Below, one piece after another: positions 1 through 9,893 of a DNA stretch of 64,000 nucleotides. The DNA is taken from positions 1-64,000 of the forward strand of contig CBIHOD010000012.1 of NCBI GenBank assembly GCA_966211815.1. The letters are read 5' to 3'. How positions within the stretch are numbered: position 1 is the first letter of the stretch; every line of letters starts with the position of its first letter. The position numbers and the translations under genes are program-made. Under the pieces are notes generated by a model. The model was not told the DNA's origin. It worked only from the letters and a program-made list of their open reading frames with translations, and did not search any database. This DNA comes from JANPCX01 sp966211815. GTDB taxonomy: Bacteria; Pseudomonadota; Gammaproteobacteria; Burkholderiales; Burkholderiaceae_C.

Positions 1-2069
<2,069 letters not shown>

Positions 2070-2110
2070 CCTCGGGGCGTCGGCCCACCCCATCCTAAAA
2101 TTCGCTCCCT

Positions 2111-2138
2111 GCGCGCGGCCTGCCGAAGGGCCGCGCGC
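2111..2138 (+). other. GC-only hairpin between clpB and the lysozyme gene
   Basis: A perfect 10-bp stem (GCGCGCGGCC with GGCCGCGCGC) and an 8-nt loop lies 42 bases after clpB. It has no T-run, so it is a poor intrinsic terminator. It may protect the clpB 3' end or sit in the 5' leader of the next gene, since a TAAAAT -10-like hexamer lies at 2096-2101. Confidence 0.5.
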
Positions 2139-2173
2139 CAAGCGTCCACGGACATCCAGGGAGAAGAATCGAC

Positions 2174-2632
2174 ATGGCTTCGGAAACCACCAACGTGCAG
2201 GCTTTCCTGCGCCTCATCCGCTTCGCCGAGCACAACAAGGACAGCGACAACACCTATTTCCACATCTACGGCGCGGGCAGTTGCGGCCCGGGCGTGTTCT
2301 CGGACACCAGCAAACACCCCAACATCATGGTGAGCTGCTGGGGCAACAAATCCACCGCGGCCGGGGCCTACCAGATCCTTTACGGCACCTGGGCGGAAGC
2401 CAGGCAGAAGGGCATCGCGCCCGATTTCACCGCGGAGTCGCAGGACAAGATCGCCATCTGGAAGCTGAAGACGCGCAAGGCCTACCAGCACGTCGCCGCG
2501 GGCAACATCGAGCAGGCGATTCCGCTGCTCAGGAACGAATGGACCTCGCTGCCCGGCGCCAAGCAGTCCAAGATGACGATGGAAACCGCGAAGCAGAAAT
2601 TCGCCGAGTTCCAGAACCTGGTCGGGCCGTGA
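2174..2632 (+). CDS. lambda-R-like lysozyme (GH104-type muramidase / endolysin)
   Basis: A 152-residue cytoplasm-made peptidoglycan hydrolase with no signal peptide. It follows the phage lambda R endolysin pattern along its whole length: the acidic residue Glu19 (IRFAEHN) sits at the position of lambda R's catalytic Glu19, then STAAGAYQIL, DFTAESQDKIA, a helix ending NIEQAIPLL, and NEWTSLPGA. Lambda R is a lytic transglycosylase of nearly the same length (158 residues). ATG is preceded by an AGGGAGAAG ribosome site. The stop overlaps the start of the next gene by one base (TGATG), so the two are translationally coupled. No holin, spanin or phage structural gene is nearby. It could be a domesticated endolysin or an exported antibacterial effector; the fold call is firm, the role is inferred. 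Confidence 0.85.
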   Translation: MASETTNVQAFLRLIRFAEHNKDSDNTYFHIYGAGSCGPGVFSDTSKHPNIMVSCWGNKSTAAGAYQILYGTWAEARQKGIAPDFTAESQDKIAIWKLKTRKAYQHVAAGNIEQAIPLLRNEWTSLPGAKQSKMTMETAKQKFAEFQNLVGP

Positions 2633-3183
2633 TGCCGGCCGCCATCCGCGGCCTGGCTTTTTGCCTGGCGGGTTTCGTGGGCGCGGCCCAGGCGCTCGCC
2701 GCCCCGGGCACGGTGGTGCGCACGCAGGACGAACTGGCCTGCGGCCCGCTCAAGGCCCAGGTGAGCAGCCTCTGGTTGACGTTCGCCGGAGACGACGGCC
2801 CGCCGAGCCAGTTGCTCGGGCAAAGCCTCAGCTTCTCGGTGGACGGCGGCCCCGCCCGGGCCGTGCCGCTGGATGGTCGCCGCCAGCGGAAGAAGCTGGC
2901 CGGCGGCCGCCAGGTGCTGGACGCGGCGCTCACCGGCTGGGCCTGCCTGGAAGGCGGCAAATCGCCTCCCTACTTGATGCTGGCGTACACCTGCACCGAA
3001 GGCGAGGAGCGCGGCGGTTGCGCGGGCGCCACCCGCGAGTGGGACCGCCTCTACGACAGCCGCGGCAAACACCTCACCGCGGGCCTCAAACGCCAGGATC
3101 CGCGGCGCGCCGAGGTCGACCGGGCGCAAGGCTTGGAAGAGGTCATGGGCGGCGGCGTTTCCCTGACGGGTCTTTCCCGCTGA
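2632..3183 (+). CDS. secreted cysteine-containing protein coupled to lysozyme (possible lysozyme inhibitor/immunity protein)
   Basis: I do not recognise the family. It encodes 183 residues: a signal peptide (MPAAIRGLAFCLAGFVGAA, cleavage near ALA-AP) and a mature part with four cysteines (LACGP, WACLEG, YTCTEG, GGCAG) that could form two disulfides, then REWDRLYDSRGKHLTAG. It starts on the ATG of the lysozyme stop (TGATG), so its level is tied to that of the lysozyme. A periplasmic, disulfide-bonded partner co-made with a muramidase is the arrangement expected for immunity proteins of type VI effectors or for periplasmic lysozyme inhibitors. That role is inferred from layout, not from a recognised domain. 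Confidence 0.7.
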   Translation: MPAAIRGLAFCLAGFVGAAQALAAPGTVVRTQDELACGPLKAQVSSLWLTFAGDDGPPSQLLGQSLSFSVDGGPARAVPLDGRRQRKKLAGGRQVLDAALTGWACLEGGKSPPYLMLAYTCTEGEERGGCAGATREWDRLYDSRGKHLTAGLKRQDPRRAEVDRAQGLEEVMGGGVSLTGLSR

Positions 3184-3221
3184 ACCGCATCGGCCCCGCG
3201 CCGAATGCGGCACCGGCGCCC

Positions 3222-3797
3222 TCAACTCGACAACAGCTTGTTGACCAGCTCCGGCGTCGTCGCCGCGCCGTATTTCTTCATCAGGCGCCCGCGGTAGACA
3301 TCCACCGTGCGCGGGCTGATTTCCAGCCGGCGGCCGACCAGCTTGCTCGTCAGCCCCTCGATCAACAGCGCGGCGATCTCGCGTTCCCGCGGCGTCAGGT
3401 CGGCCTTGAGCCGGCGGCGGGACGACAGGTCCTCGAAGCTCCAGATTCCCGCGGCGTGGGCTTGTTTCTTGTCGACCGCGCGGCCGGCCACATGGCACCA
3501 GAAGAGTTCGCCCTGGCTGGGGCCGCCCAGGCGCTTCATCACGCGCTCGTCGGCGTACCAGCCTTGCGGGTTGAGCCGGGCGGCGATGCGCGCGCCGGTG
3601 CGTTCGAACTCGTCGGTGCTGGGGTAGAGCACTTCCAGGCTGCGGCCCACCAGTTGCGCCCGCGTGGCGCCGAACATGTCGAGCAAGTGCTGGTTGCAGT
3701 CCATGATCCGGCGCTGGCGCGACAGCACCAGGCCCACCGGCGCCAGATCGAAGGCGGCGCGGTAGTCGATGGGGTCCAGATCGGCGTCGGTCGCCAT
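3222..3797 (-). CDS. PAS-LuxR one-component transcriptional regulator
   Basis: 191 residues with an N-terminal PAS sensor (about residues 12-125: FDLAPVGLVLSRQRRIMDCN, then LFWCHVAG) and a C-terminal LuxR/NarL helix-turn-helix (LTPREREIAALLIEGLTSK, ISPRTVDVYRGRLMKKYG). There is no receiver domain and thus no phosphorylation site, so it probably senses a small molecule or redox state directly. It is divergently oriented to scoA, with 115 bp between the start codons holding three TACGTA half-sites, and is the obvious candidate regulator of the CoA-transferase operon. The start at 3797 gives a complete PAS domain. Confidence 0.88.
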   Translation of the reverse strand: MATDADLDPIDYRAAFDLAPVGLVLSRQRRIMDCNQHLLDMFGATRAQLVGRSLEVLYPSTDEFERTGARIAARLNPQGWYADERVMKRLGGPSQGELFWCHVAGRAVDKKQAHAAGIWSFEDLSSRRRLKADLTPREREIAALLIEGLTSKLVGRRLEISPRTVDVYRGRLMKKYGAATTPELVNKLLSS

Positions 3798-3844
3798 GTC
3801 GCGGGTGGAGAATCAGGGTTTCCGTCAGAGCGGTTTAGGCAATT

Positions 3845-3875
3845 CTACGTAACGACTACGTAAAGGCTTACGTAG
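3845..3875. promoter_or_regulatory. TACGTA operator array between PAS-LuxR gene and scoA
   Basis: Three copies of an 8-base site occur: CTACGTAA at 3845-3852, CTACGTAA at 3856-3863 and its inverted form TTACGTAG at 3868-3875. The first two are 11 bases apart, one helical turn; the second and third form a palindrome with a 4-base spacer (AGGC). The array lies 38 bases upstream of scoA and 48 upstream of the regulator start, ideal for control of both by a LuxR-type dimer. Confidence 0.75.
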
Positions 3876-3912
3876 TAACCTGCGCGTCATTCTTCTTCAA
3901 GGAGCTTGTGCG

Positions 3913-4614
3913 ATGAACAAGGTGTTCCCCAGCGCCGCCGCGGCGCTGAAAGGCCTGGTGGCCGACGGGCAACTGCTCGCGGTGGGCGGTTTCGGCCTGT
4001 GCGGCATCCCCGAGGCGCTGATCGCGGCGCTGCGCGATTCGGGCGTGAAGAATCTCACCGTGATCTCCAACAACGCCGGCGTCGACGGCTTCGGCCTGGG
4101 CCAGCTGCTGGAGACGCGTCAGATCAAGAAGATGATCTCCAGCTACGTCGGCGAAAACAAGGAGTTCGAGCGCCAATACCTGGCCGGCGAGCTGGAGCTG
4201 GAATTCACGCCCCAGGGCACGCTGGCCGAGAAGCTGCGCGCCGGCGGCGCCGGCATCCCGGCCTTCTTCACCCGCACGGGCGTGGGCACCATCGTGGCCG
4301 AGGGCAAGGAAACCCGCGAGTTCGATGGTCACGTGTACGTGATGGAGCGCGCGTTGAACCCCGAGGTGTCGCTGGTCAAGGCCTGGAAGGCCGACAAGTC
4401 GGGCAACCTCGTGTTCCGCCGCACCGCGCGCAACTTCAACCCCGCGGCCGCGATGGCCGGCAAGACCACGGTGGTCGAGGTGGAGCAACTGGTGGAGGTG
4501 GGCGAGATCGATCCGGACGCCGTGCACCTGCCCGGCATCTACGTGCACCGCATCGTCGTCAACGCCCACCCCGAGAAGCGCATCGAGAAGCGCACGACCC
4601 GCCCGGCGGCTTAA
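3913..4614 (+). CDS. scoA: succinyl-CoA:3-ketoacid CoA transferase, subunit A
   Basis: Alpha subunit (233 residues) of a class I CoA transferase that moves CoA from succinyl-CoA to acetoacetate (or a similar 3-oxoacid) so that ketone bodies or branched degradation products can enter the TCA cycle. Typical features are MNKVFPSAAAAL, the CoA-binding loop GGFGLCGIPEALI, SNNAG, and GTLAEKLRAGGAGIPAFFT. An AAGGAG ribosome site precedes the ATG. It is followed after 12 bases by scoB. The same fold includes PcaI/CatI 3-oxoadipate transferases, but the FGLCGIP and GIPAFFTRTGVGT context fits ScoA better. Control by the divergent PAS-LuxR protein is inferred from the operator array. Confidence 0.93.
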   Translation: MNKVFPSAAAALKGLVADGQLLAVGGFGLCGIPEALIAALRDSGVKNLTVISNNAGVDGFGLGQLLETRQIKKMISSYVGENKEFERQYLAGELELEFTPQGTLAEKLRAGGAGIPAFFTRTGVGTIVAEGKETREFDGHVYVMERALNPEVSLVKAWKADKSGNLVFRRTARNFNPAAAMAGKTTVVEVEQLVEVGEIDPDAVHLPGIYVHRIVVNAHPEKRIEKRTTRPAA

Positions 4615-4626
4615 GGAGACACACAC

Positions 4627-5265
4627 ATGGCCTGGACTCAAGACCAAATGGCCCAGCGGGCCGCCGCCGAACTGCAGGACGGCTTCTACGTCAACCTCGG
4701 CATCGGCATTCCCACGCTGGTGGCCAACTTCGTGCCGAGCAACATCGAGGTGTGGCTGCAGAGCGAGAACGGCATGCTCGGCATCGGCCCGTTCCCGACC
4801 GACGACGAGGTCGATGCCGACCTGATCAACGCCGGCAAGCAGACGGTGACGACCATCCCCGGCTCGTCGATCTTCGGCAGCCACGACAGCTTCGCGATGA
4901 TCCGCGGCGGCAAGATCAACCTGAGCATCCTGGGCGCGATGCAGGTCAGCGAGCGCGGCGACCTGGCCAACTGGATGATCCCCGGCAAGATGGTCAAGGG
5001 CATGGGCGGCGCGATGGACCTCGTGGCCGGGGTGGGCCGCGTGCTGGTGCTGATGGAGCACGTGGCGCGCAAGAAGGACGGCACCGAGGACCTGAAGATC
5101 CTGCCGGCCTGCACCCTCCCCTTGACCGGCGTGGGCGTGGTCGACCGCATCATCACCGACTTGGCGGTGATGGACGTGACGGACGCCGGCTTGAAGGTCG
5201 TCGAGACCGCACCCGGCGTGACGCGCGAAGAATTGCAGGCCAAGACCGGCGTGCCCCTGATCTGA
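4627..5265 (+). CDS. scoB: succinyl-CoA:3-ketoacid CoA transferase, subunit B
   Basis: Beta subunit (212 residues) carrying the catalytic glutamate of class I CoA transferases: Glu47 in QSENGMLG, which forms the enzyme-CoA thioester. Other family marks are YVNLGIGIPTLVANF, the GSSIFGSHDSFAMIRGGKIN block and LTGVGVVDRIITDLAVMDV. AAGGAGA precedes the ATG. Together with the subunit encoded immediately upstream it makes the active heterotetramer. Confidence 0.94.
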   Translation: MAWTQDQMAQRAAAELQDGFYVNLGIGIPTLVANFVPSNIEVWLQSENGMLGIGPFPTDDEVDADLINAGKQTVTTIPGSSIFGSHDSFAMIRGGKINLSILGAMQVSERGDLANWMIPGKMVKGMGGAMDLVAGVGRVLVLMEHVARKKDGTEDLKILPACTLPLTGVGVVDRIITDLAVMDVTDAGLKVVETAPGVTREELQAKTGVPLI

Positions 5266-5295
5266 CCCGCCCCGGCACGCCGCAAGGGGACCGCT

Positions 5296-5808
5296 TTGCG
5301 CTTCTGGAACCTCGCCGCGCTGGCCGATGAGCTGGCGCAGCGGCGTGTCGGCGAGCGGCGCAAGTGCGCCTATCTGCTGGCGTCGTTCCTCATCGCCTGG
5401 CTGTGGAGCCTGCTGTCTTTGTTCCGCGAAGGCTCCTGGGTCGCGTCGTCCAACTGGCTGCTGCAGGGCTTCCCGGCCTTGCTTTGCGCTGCGCACGCCG
5501 CGGGCACTTGGGTCGCGTTCAAAATCCACCAGCGCGGCGGGGGGCACGATTTCCTCGGCGCTTATGTCTGCCTGAGCGTCCCGGCGGCGGTGCGGGCCAC
5601 TGTCCTGGGCGCTGGCTCGTGCGGCGCGGCCACGCTCGCCCTGTCCGCGACGATGTGGCAAACCGAGGCCGGCGACTATTACGCGGGGGTGCTGCTCGAC
5701 CTCATGGGCCATGTGCTGGCGGCCTCGATGCACGCGCTGTATTTCTATTTCCTCTGGACCGCGATGAAGCGCGTTTCGCCACAGGCAGCGGCGGCCGGCG
5801 CGGCGTGA
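5296..5808 (+). CDS. four-helix membrane protein of unknown function
   Basis: I do not recognise this 170-residue protein. It has about four hydrophobic segments (around residues 25-42, 53-75, 90-115 and 128-152), starting with a basic, cytosolic-looking N-terminus (ELAQRRVGERRKC). The proposed start is TTG, preceded by AAGGGGA; no ATG or GTG gives the complete first helix. It lies 30 bases after scoB on the same strand and may be co-transcribed with the CoA transferase, but nothing in it suggests transport of ketoacids. Confidence 0.65.
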   Translation: MRFWNLAALADELAQRRVGERRKCAYLLASFLIAWLWSLLSLFREGSWVASSNWLLQGFPALLCAAHAAGTWVAFKIHQRGGGHDFLGAYVCLSVPAAVRATVLGAGSCGAATLALSATMWQTEAGDYYAGVLLDLMGHVLAASMHALYFYFLWTAMKRVSPQAAAAGAA

Positions 5809-5845
5809 GCCGCGTCACCACCGCCGCGCCCGGCGCCCCCGTTCC

Positions 5846-7066
5846 TCATTTCCCGCGCGCCGACCAATAGGCGTCGCGCGCCGCCACCGCGCTGTCGGGG
5901 AAGTCGCTGAACAAGCCGTTCACGCCCAGCTGGAAGAACTGCGCGTATTCCTTCGCCGGGTCGTTGCCGTAGCCGCGCGCCAGGCGCCTGGGCTCGCTGC
6001 GGAAAGTCCAGGTGTGCAGCAACAGGCCGCGCTTTTTCGCTTCGGCGGGCAGGGCGGTGTTGGGCACGGGGTCGAAGTCGGCTTCATTGACCGCGCCGTC
6101 GCCGTTCATGTCCCGGGGGTTGCCCTGGGCGTCGAGCGTGGCTTTCACGGTGACGATGTACCGCTTCCACGGCGCTATGCCGTCGGCGTAGGCCTTCACC
6201 TCGTCAAGGCCCTTCGGGGTGAGCAGGTCGCCGAAGGTGCCTGAGCGGCCGGCGCGCGTCCAGTCGTAGGGACGGTCGAAAGGGGCGGCGTAGGTGATGG
6301 CGCCGGTTTTCGGGTCCACGTCGTCGGCGTCGACGAGCTGCATCAGCCGCACCCGGGTCTTGCCGCGCAGCGCCTTCAGGTTGGCGGTCTCGAACGACTG
6401 GATGAACACCGGCGCCTCGGCGCTGTTCCAGCCCACCTGGTTCAGCGCAGCCAGCAGCTTGTCTTCCAGCGGCAGGCCGAGGTCCTGGTGGAAAGTGGGA
6501 TGCTTGGTCTCGGGGTAGACGCCGATGGTGCGGTTCTTCTCCCTGGCCTTGGCCTGCGCCAGCGCCAGCACCTCGTCGAAGGTCGGGATTTGGAACTGGC
6601 CGTTAAGCCGCTGATCGCGCTCGGGCAGGGGCTGCACCGCGCGCAGGGTCTTGATTTCGGCCAGGGTGAAGTCACTGGCGAAGAAATCGGTGGTGGGGAC
6701 TCCGTCGACGCTCTTGGTCGTCTTGCGGCCCGCGAACTCGGGGCGGCTGGCCACGTCGGTGGTGCCGCCGAGCATCGGCTCGTGCCGGGCGATGAGCACG
6801 CCGTCTTTCGTGGAGACGAGGTCGGGCTCGATCAGGTCGGCGCCCATGTCGATGGCCAGGGCGTAGCCCTCCAGCGTGTGGTCGGGCCGGTAGCCGGGCG
6901 CGCCGCGGTGGCCGGCAACCAGGGGTTTGGCGTCGATGCCGCCCCAGGCGGTGGCGGGCGGGTCGCCACCGTCGCCGCCGCAGGCGGCCAGCAAGGTGGC
7001 GGCCACGGCGGCTGTGGCGGCTGTGGCGGCTGTGGGCAGGGCGGGGGGGCGGCGTCTTCGCGTCAT
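5846..7066 (-). CDS. glycerophosphodiester phosphodiesterase, lipoprotein
   Basis: Periplasmic GlpQ-type enzyme that hydrolyses glycerophosphodiesters to sn-glycerol 3-phosphate and an alcohol. 406 residues: a lipoprotein signal with lipobox LLAAC, then the catalytic histidine in VAGHRGAPGYRPDHTLEGY, the metal-binding GADLIEPDLVSTKDG, the second histidine in LIARHEP, and GVYPETKHP. A DMNGDGAVNEADFDP loop near residue 330 looks like a calcium-binding EF-hand/dockerin loop. The ATG at 7066 is preceded by GGAAAGGAA. The signal-peptide coding region contains three perfect 9-bp repeats. It stands alone, with no glp transport genes nearby. Confidence 0.92.
   Translation of the reverse strand: MTRRRRPPALPTAATAATAAVAATLLAACGGDGGDPPATAWGGIDAKPLVAGHRGAPGYRPDHTLEGYALAIDMGADLIEPDLVSTKDGVLIARHEPMLGGTTDVASRPEFAGRKTTKSVDGVPTTDFFASDFTLAEIKTLRAVQPLPERDQRLNGQFQIPTFDEVLALAQAKAREKNRTIGVYPETKHPTFHQDLGLPLEDKLLAALNQVGWNSAEAPVFIQSFETANLKALRGKTRVRLMQLVDADDVDPKTGAITYAAPFDRPYDWTRAGRSGTFGDLLTPKGLDEVKAYADGIAPWKRYIVTVKATLDAQGNPRDMNGDGAVNEADFDPVPNTALPAEAKKRGLLLHTWTFRSEPRRLARGYGNDPAKEYAQFFQLGVNGLFSDFPDSAVAARDAYWSARGK
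7007..7033 (+). repeat. three tandem 9-bp units in the GDPD signal-peptide region
   Basis: GGCGGCTGT is repeated exactly at 7007-7015, 7016-7024 and 7025-7033, with a degenerate fourth copy (GGCGGCCAC) just before. On the coding (minus) strand the units add three residues each (Thr-Ala-Ala type) to the hydrophobic part of the lipoprotein signal, so slippage would stay in frame. Confidence 0.8.
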
Positions 7067-7246
7067 GGGTTTTTTCCTTTCCGGTGTCTCGCGCATCGCG
7101 TGGTCTGGGCGTGTGCGTTCGGCCGGCAATGTGCGCTCCGCTGATGACAGGGGCGTGTCTCCCGCCCTGTTCAAGCGGCGGGCCCGGGTGTAAGGTGCGA
7201 TGGCGGTGCCGCGTCGTCCGCCTTCGCCGCAAAGGAGGAGCCCGCC

Positions 7247-7699
7247 ATGCTGAAAGTCCTGATCCCCACCGATGGCTCGGCCGACTCGCTGGCCGCCGTG
7301 CACCACGCCTTGCGCCTGGTCGGCAAAGGCCTGCATGCCCGGTTCGTGGTGGCCAATGTGCAGGATCCCGCGACCCTCTACGAGATGGTGGTGGCCCACG
7401 ACCCGGACGTGCTGGAGCGGGTGCGCCAGGAAGCCGGGACCGACCTGATGCGCGAGGCGGTCGAATTGCTGCGGGCCGGCGGCCAGGAGGTGGCGTGCGA
7501 AGTCGCCACGGGCGATGCCGCCCGGCAACTGGTGGAGATCGTGGAGCGTTACCGCTGCGACGCCGTCATCATGGCCTCGCGCGGCGAAAGCGGGCTGGAA
7601 GCCGCGCTGCTCGGCTCGGTGGCCGCCGACGTGGTCCGGCATTCGCCGGTGCCGGTCACGCTGGTCAAGCCGGCAGGCCCGGCCGAAGCCGCGGACTGA
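7247..7699 (+). CDS. universal stress protein, UspA family
   Basis: A 150-residue single-domain Usp. It has the N-terminal VLIPTDGSADS strand-loop and the C-terminal ATP-binding signature G-x2-G-x9-GS in SRGESGLEAALLGSVA (about residues 112-127) followed by PVPVTLVKP, so it is likely an ATP-binding type. AAGGAGG lies just upstream of the ATG. Its partner process is unknown; it is a lone gene between the divergent glycerophosphodiesterase and a convergent LysR gene. Confidence 0.92.
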   Translation: MLKVLIPTDGSADSLAAVHHALRLVGKGLHARFVVANVQDPATLYEMVVAHDPDVLERVRQEAGTDLMREAVELLRAGGQEVACEVATGDAARQLVEIVERYRCDAVIMASRGESGLEAALLGSVAADVVRHSPVPVTLVKPAGPAEAAD

Positions 7700-7775
7700 C
7701 GGTCCAGCCCGCACTTCGTTGGCGGCGGTCCCTTCGATCGGCGCCCTGCGCGGGCTACGGGCGGGGCCGCTCCCT

Positions 7776-8678
7776 TCAAGGCCGCTCGACCTGCGCGAGC
7801 AGCCACTGCCTGAACACCACCAGGGGTTCCAGGTGGGCCTTGTTCTCCGGGTAGCAAAGGAAATAGCCCGCTTGGGCGTCGTCGCGTTGCTCCGAGTCCC
7901 ACACCGGCGACACCACCTCGCCCCGTGTCAGCTCGTCCTCGACCAGGCAGGTGGGCACCAGCGCCAGTCCCATGCCGGCGGCGACCGCGCGGATGATGGC
8001 GACGTACTGGTCGAGCTGGATGCCGCTGTGCGGGTTGACGGTGGAGATGCGGTGGCGCTCGCACCAGAGCGACCAGGCGCGGGGCACGCTCACATGCTGC
8101 AGCAGCCGGTGGTGGACCACGTCGGCGGGGCAGTCCAGCGGCGCGTCGCCGGCCTTGTGCGGCGGCGCGATCAGCGTCATCTCGCGGCCGATGAGGTATT
8201 CCGACACCGCGCCGGCCCAGGGGCCTTCCCCATAGCGGATCGCGCAATCGAGGTCGGCCCGGTTGAAGTCGTAGCCCTGCACGTACGGCACGAACTGGAG
8301 CAGCACTTTGGGATGGACGGCCTGGAAAGCCGGCAGGCGCGGGATCAGCCATTTCGCGCCGAAGGTGGGCAGCACCGACAAATGCAGCACGCCGCCGTCG
8401 GCCGGCGTGCTCATCACTTCCAAGGTCGCGGCTTCCAGCTGCGCCAGCAAGGGCTGGATGGCCAGCAGATAGCGCCGGCCCGGCGGCGTGAGTTGCAGCC
8501 GCTTGCGCACGCGGGCGAAAAGCGCGATGCCCAGCCAGTGCTCCAGCTCCTGCACTTGTTTGCTGACGGCGCTTTGTGTCACGTGCAAGGCTTCGGCGGC
8601 CCCCGAGATCGTGCCCAGCTGCGCCGTGACAACAAATGCACGAAGTAGCTGGGTCGGAGGGTGTAAACGCTTGTTCAT
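7776..8678 (-). CDS. LysR-family transcriptional regulator (GcvA-like)
   Basis: 300 residues with an N-terminal winged helix (LRAFVVTAQLGTISGAAEAL, HVTQSAVSKQVQELEHWLG) and a C-terminal effector-binding domain containing the DCAIRYGEGPW segment typical of the GcvA/AmpR-like branch. It is transcribed divergently from the Bug-type binding-protein gene, 109 bases away, and is its likely regulator; the ligand cannot be read from the sequence. Confidence 0.92.
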   Translation of the reverse strand: MNKRLHPPTQLLRAFVVTAQLGTISGAAEALHVTQSAVSKQVQELEHWLGIALFARVRKRLQLTPPGRRYLLAIQPLLAQLEAATLEVMSTPADGGVLHLSVLPTFGAKWLIPRLPAFQAVHPKVLLQFVPYVQGYDFNRADLDCAIRYGEGPWAGAVSEYLIGREMTLIAPPHKAGDAPLDCPADVVHHRLLQHVSVPRAWSLWCERHRISTVNPHSGIQLDQYVAIIRAVAAGMGLALVPTCLVEDELTRGEVVSPVWDSEQRDDAQAGYFLCYPENKAHLEPLVVFRQWLLAQVERP

Positions 8679-8787
8679 GACGGGAGTTCAGTCTCGGGTG
8701 GAATGTTGTATCGACATATTTTCGCTTTACGTGAGTAACCAAATGCCGAAAATGAAGGCATCCGCAACCCCCACTGAAAGCCTCACC

Positions 8788-9762
8788 ATGCAACGTCGCC
8801 ACCTGATCGCCGCCGCTTCCGCCCTGGCTTGCGCCGTATTCGCCCCGAGCTTGTCCTGGGCGCAGGCTAAACAACCAATCCGACTGATTGTGCCGTTCCC
8901 GCCTGGGGGGGCGACCGACATCACGGCGCGCGCGGTGGGCGACCAGTTGTCCAAGGAACTCGGCCAGACCGTGATCGTCGAGAACAAGGCCGGCGCGGGC
9001 GGCTCGCTGGGCATGGCGGAAGTGGCGCGCTCGGCGCCGGACGGCCTGACCCTGGGCGTGGCCACGCTGTCCACCCATGGCGTGAATCCCGCGGTCTACA
9101 AGTCGCTGCCCTATGACGCCGACAAGAGCTTCGTGCCCGTGGCCGAGCTGGTGAAAGCGCCCGGCGTGCTCGTCGTCTCCGAAAAACTCGGCGTGAAAGA
9201 CTACGCCTCGTTCCTGAAACTGCTGAACGAGAACCCGGGCAAGTACACCTATGCCTCCACGGGCAACGGCACCATCGCCCACATGTGGGGCGAGATCTTC
9301 AAGGCATCGACCAAGACCTTCATGCTCCACATCCCGTACCGGGGCGCGGCGCCGGCGATGACCGACTTGATGGCCGGCCAGGTGAACGCCTATTTCGACC
9401 AGGTGGCTTCGGCGCTGCCGCACATCAAGTCGGGCAAGCTGGTGGCCCTGGCGGTTTCCTGGCCCGAGCGCCTGGACATGCTGCCCAACGTGCCGACCTT
9501 CAGCGAAGTCGGCAACGACAGCAACAACCTGCCGTCGTGGTTCGGCCTGGTGGCGCCGGCCGGCACGCCGGACGACGTCGTCAAGCGCCTGCACGCCGGC
9601 GTGGTCGCCTCGCTGAAGGCGCCCGGCATGAAGGAGAAGCTCGCGGGCCTGGGCCTGTACCCGTCGACCCTGACCTCCCCCCAGCAGTTCGGCGTGCAGA
9701 TCAAGAAGGAAATCGACCGCATGCAGCGCACCTCGCGCTTCGCCAAGATCCAGCTCGACTGA
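8788..9762 (+). CDS. tripartite tricarboxylate transporter-type (Bug/TctC) substrate-binding protein
   Basis: Periplasmic solute receptor of the Bug family, much expanded in Burkholderiales. 324 residues: signal peptide ending SLSWAQA, then the Bug signature RLIVPFPPGGATDITARA, KAGAGGSLG, YTYASTGNGTIAHMWGE, IPYRGAAPAMTDLMAGQV and a C-terminal FGVQIKKEIDR. The nearest ATG with a signal peptide was chosen at 8788; a longer frame upstream runs into the intergenic region. No tctA/tctB membrane genes are present, as is usual for orphan Bug proteins. Substrate unknown (small carboxylates are typical for the family). Confidence 0.93.
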   Translation: MQRRHLIAAASALACAVFAPSLSWAQAKQPIRLIVPFPPGGATDITARAVGDQLSKELGQTVIVENKAGAGGSLGMAEVARSAPDGLTLGVATLSTHGVNPAVYKSLPYDADKSFVPVAELVKAPGVLVVSEKLGVKDYASFLKLLNENPGKYTYASTGNGTIAHMWGEIFKASTKTFMLHIPYRGAAPAMTDLMAGQVNAYFDQVASALPHIKSGKLVALAVSWPERLDMLPNVPTFSEVGNDSNNLPSWFGLVAPAGTPDDVVKRLHAGVVASLKAPGMKEKLAGLGLYPSTLTSPQQFGVQIKKEIDRMQRTSRFAKIQLD

Positions 9763-9893
9763 GCCGCCGGCCGCGCGCCCCGGCGTTCCGGGGCGCCGCC
9801 CGGCCGGTCCTGCGCCCATCCCTCAACCATCGCTTTCGCGGCGACCCGCGGCCCCAGCGGCCGGGTCGGGCGCAAGCCTGCCTAGGAGCTGCC

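Noticed and set aside
2482..3498. A minus-strand frame across the lysozyme partner gene
   Set aside because: No ribosome site and shadow-type composition; the plus-strand frame has a signal peptide and coupled start.
5846..7066. EF-hand-like loop in the glycerophosphodiesterase as a novel calcium switch
   Set aside because: Similar DxNxDGxVNxxD inserts are, as far as I recall, common in this lipoprotein branch, so it is not unusual by itself.
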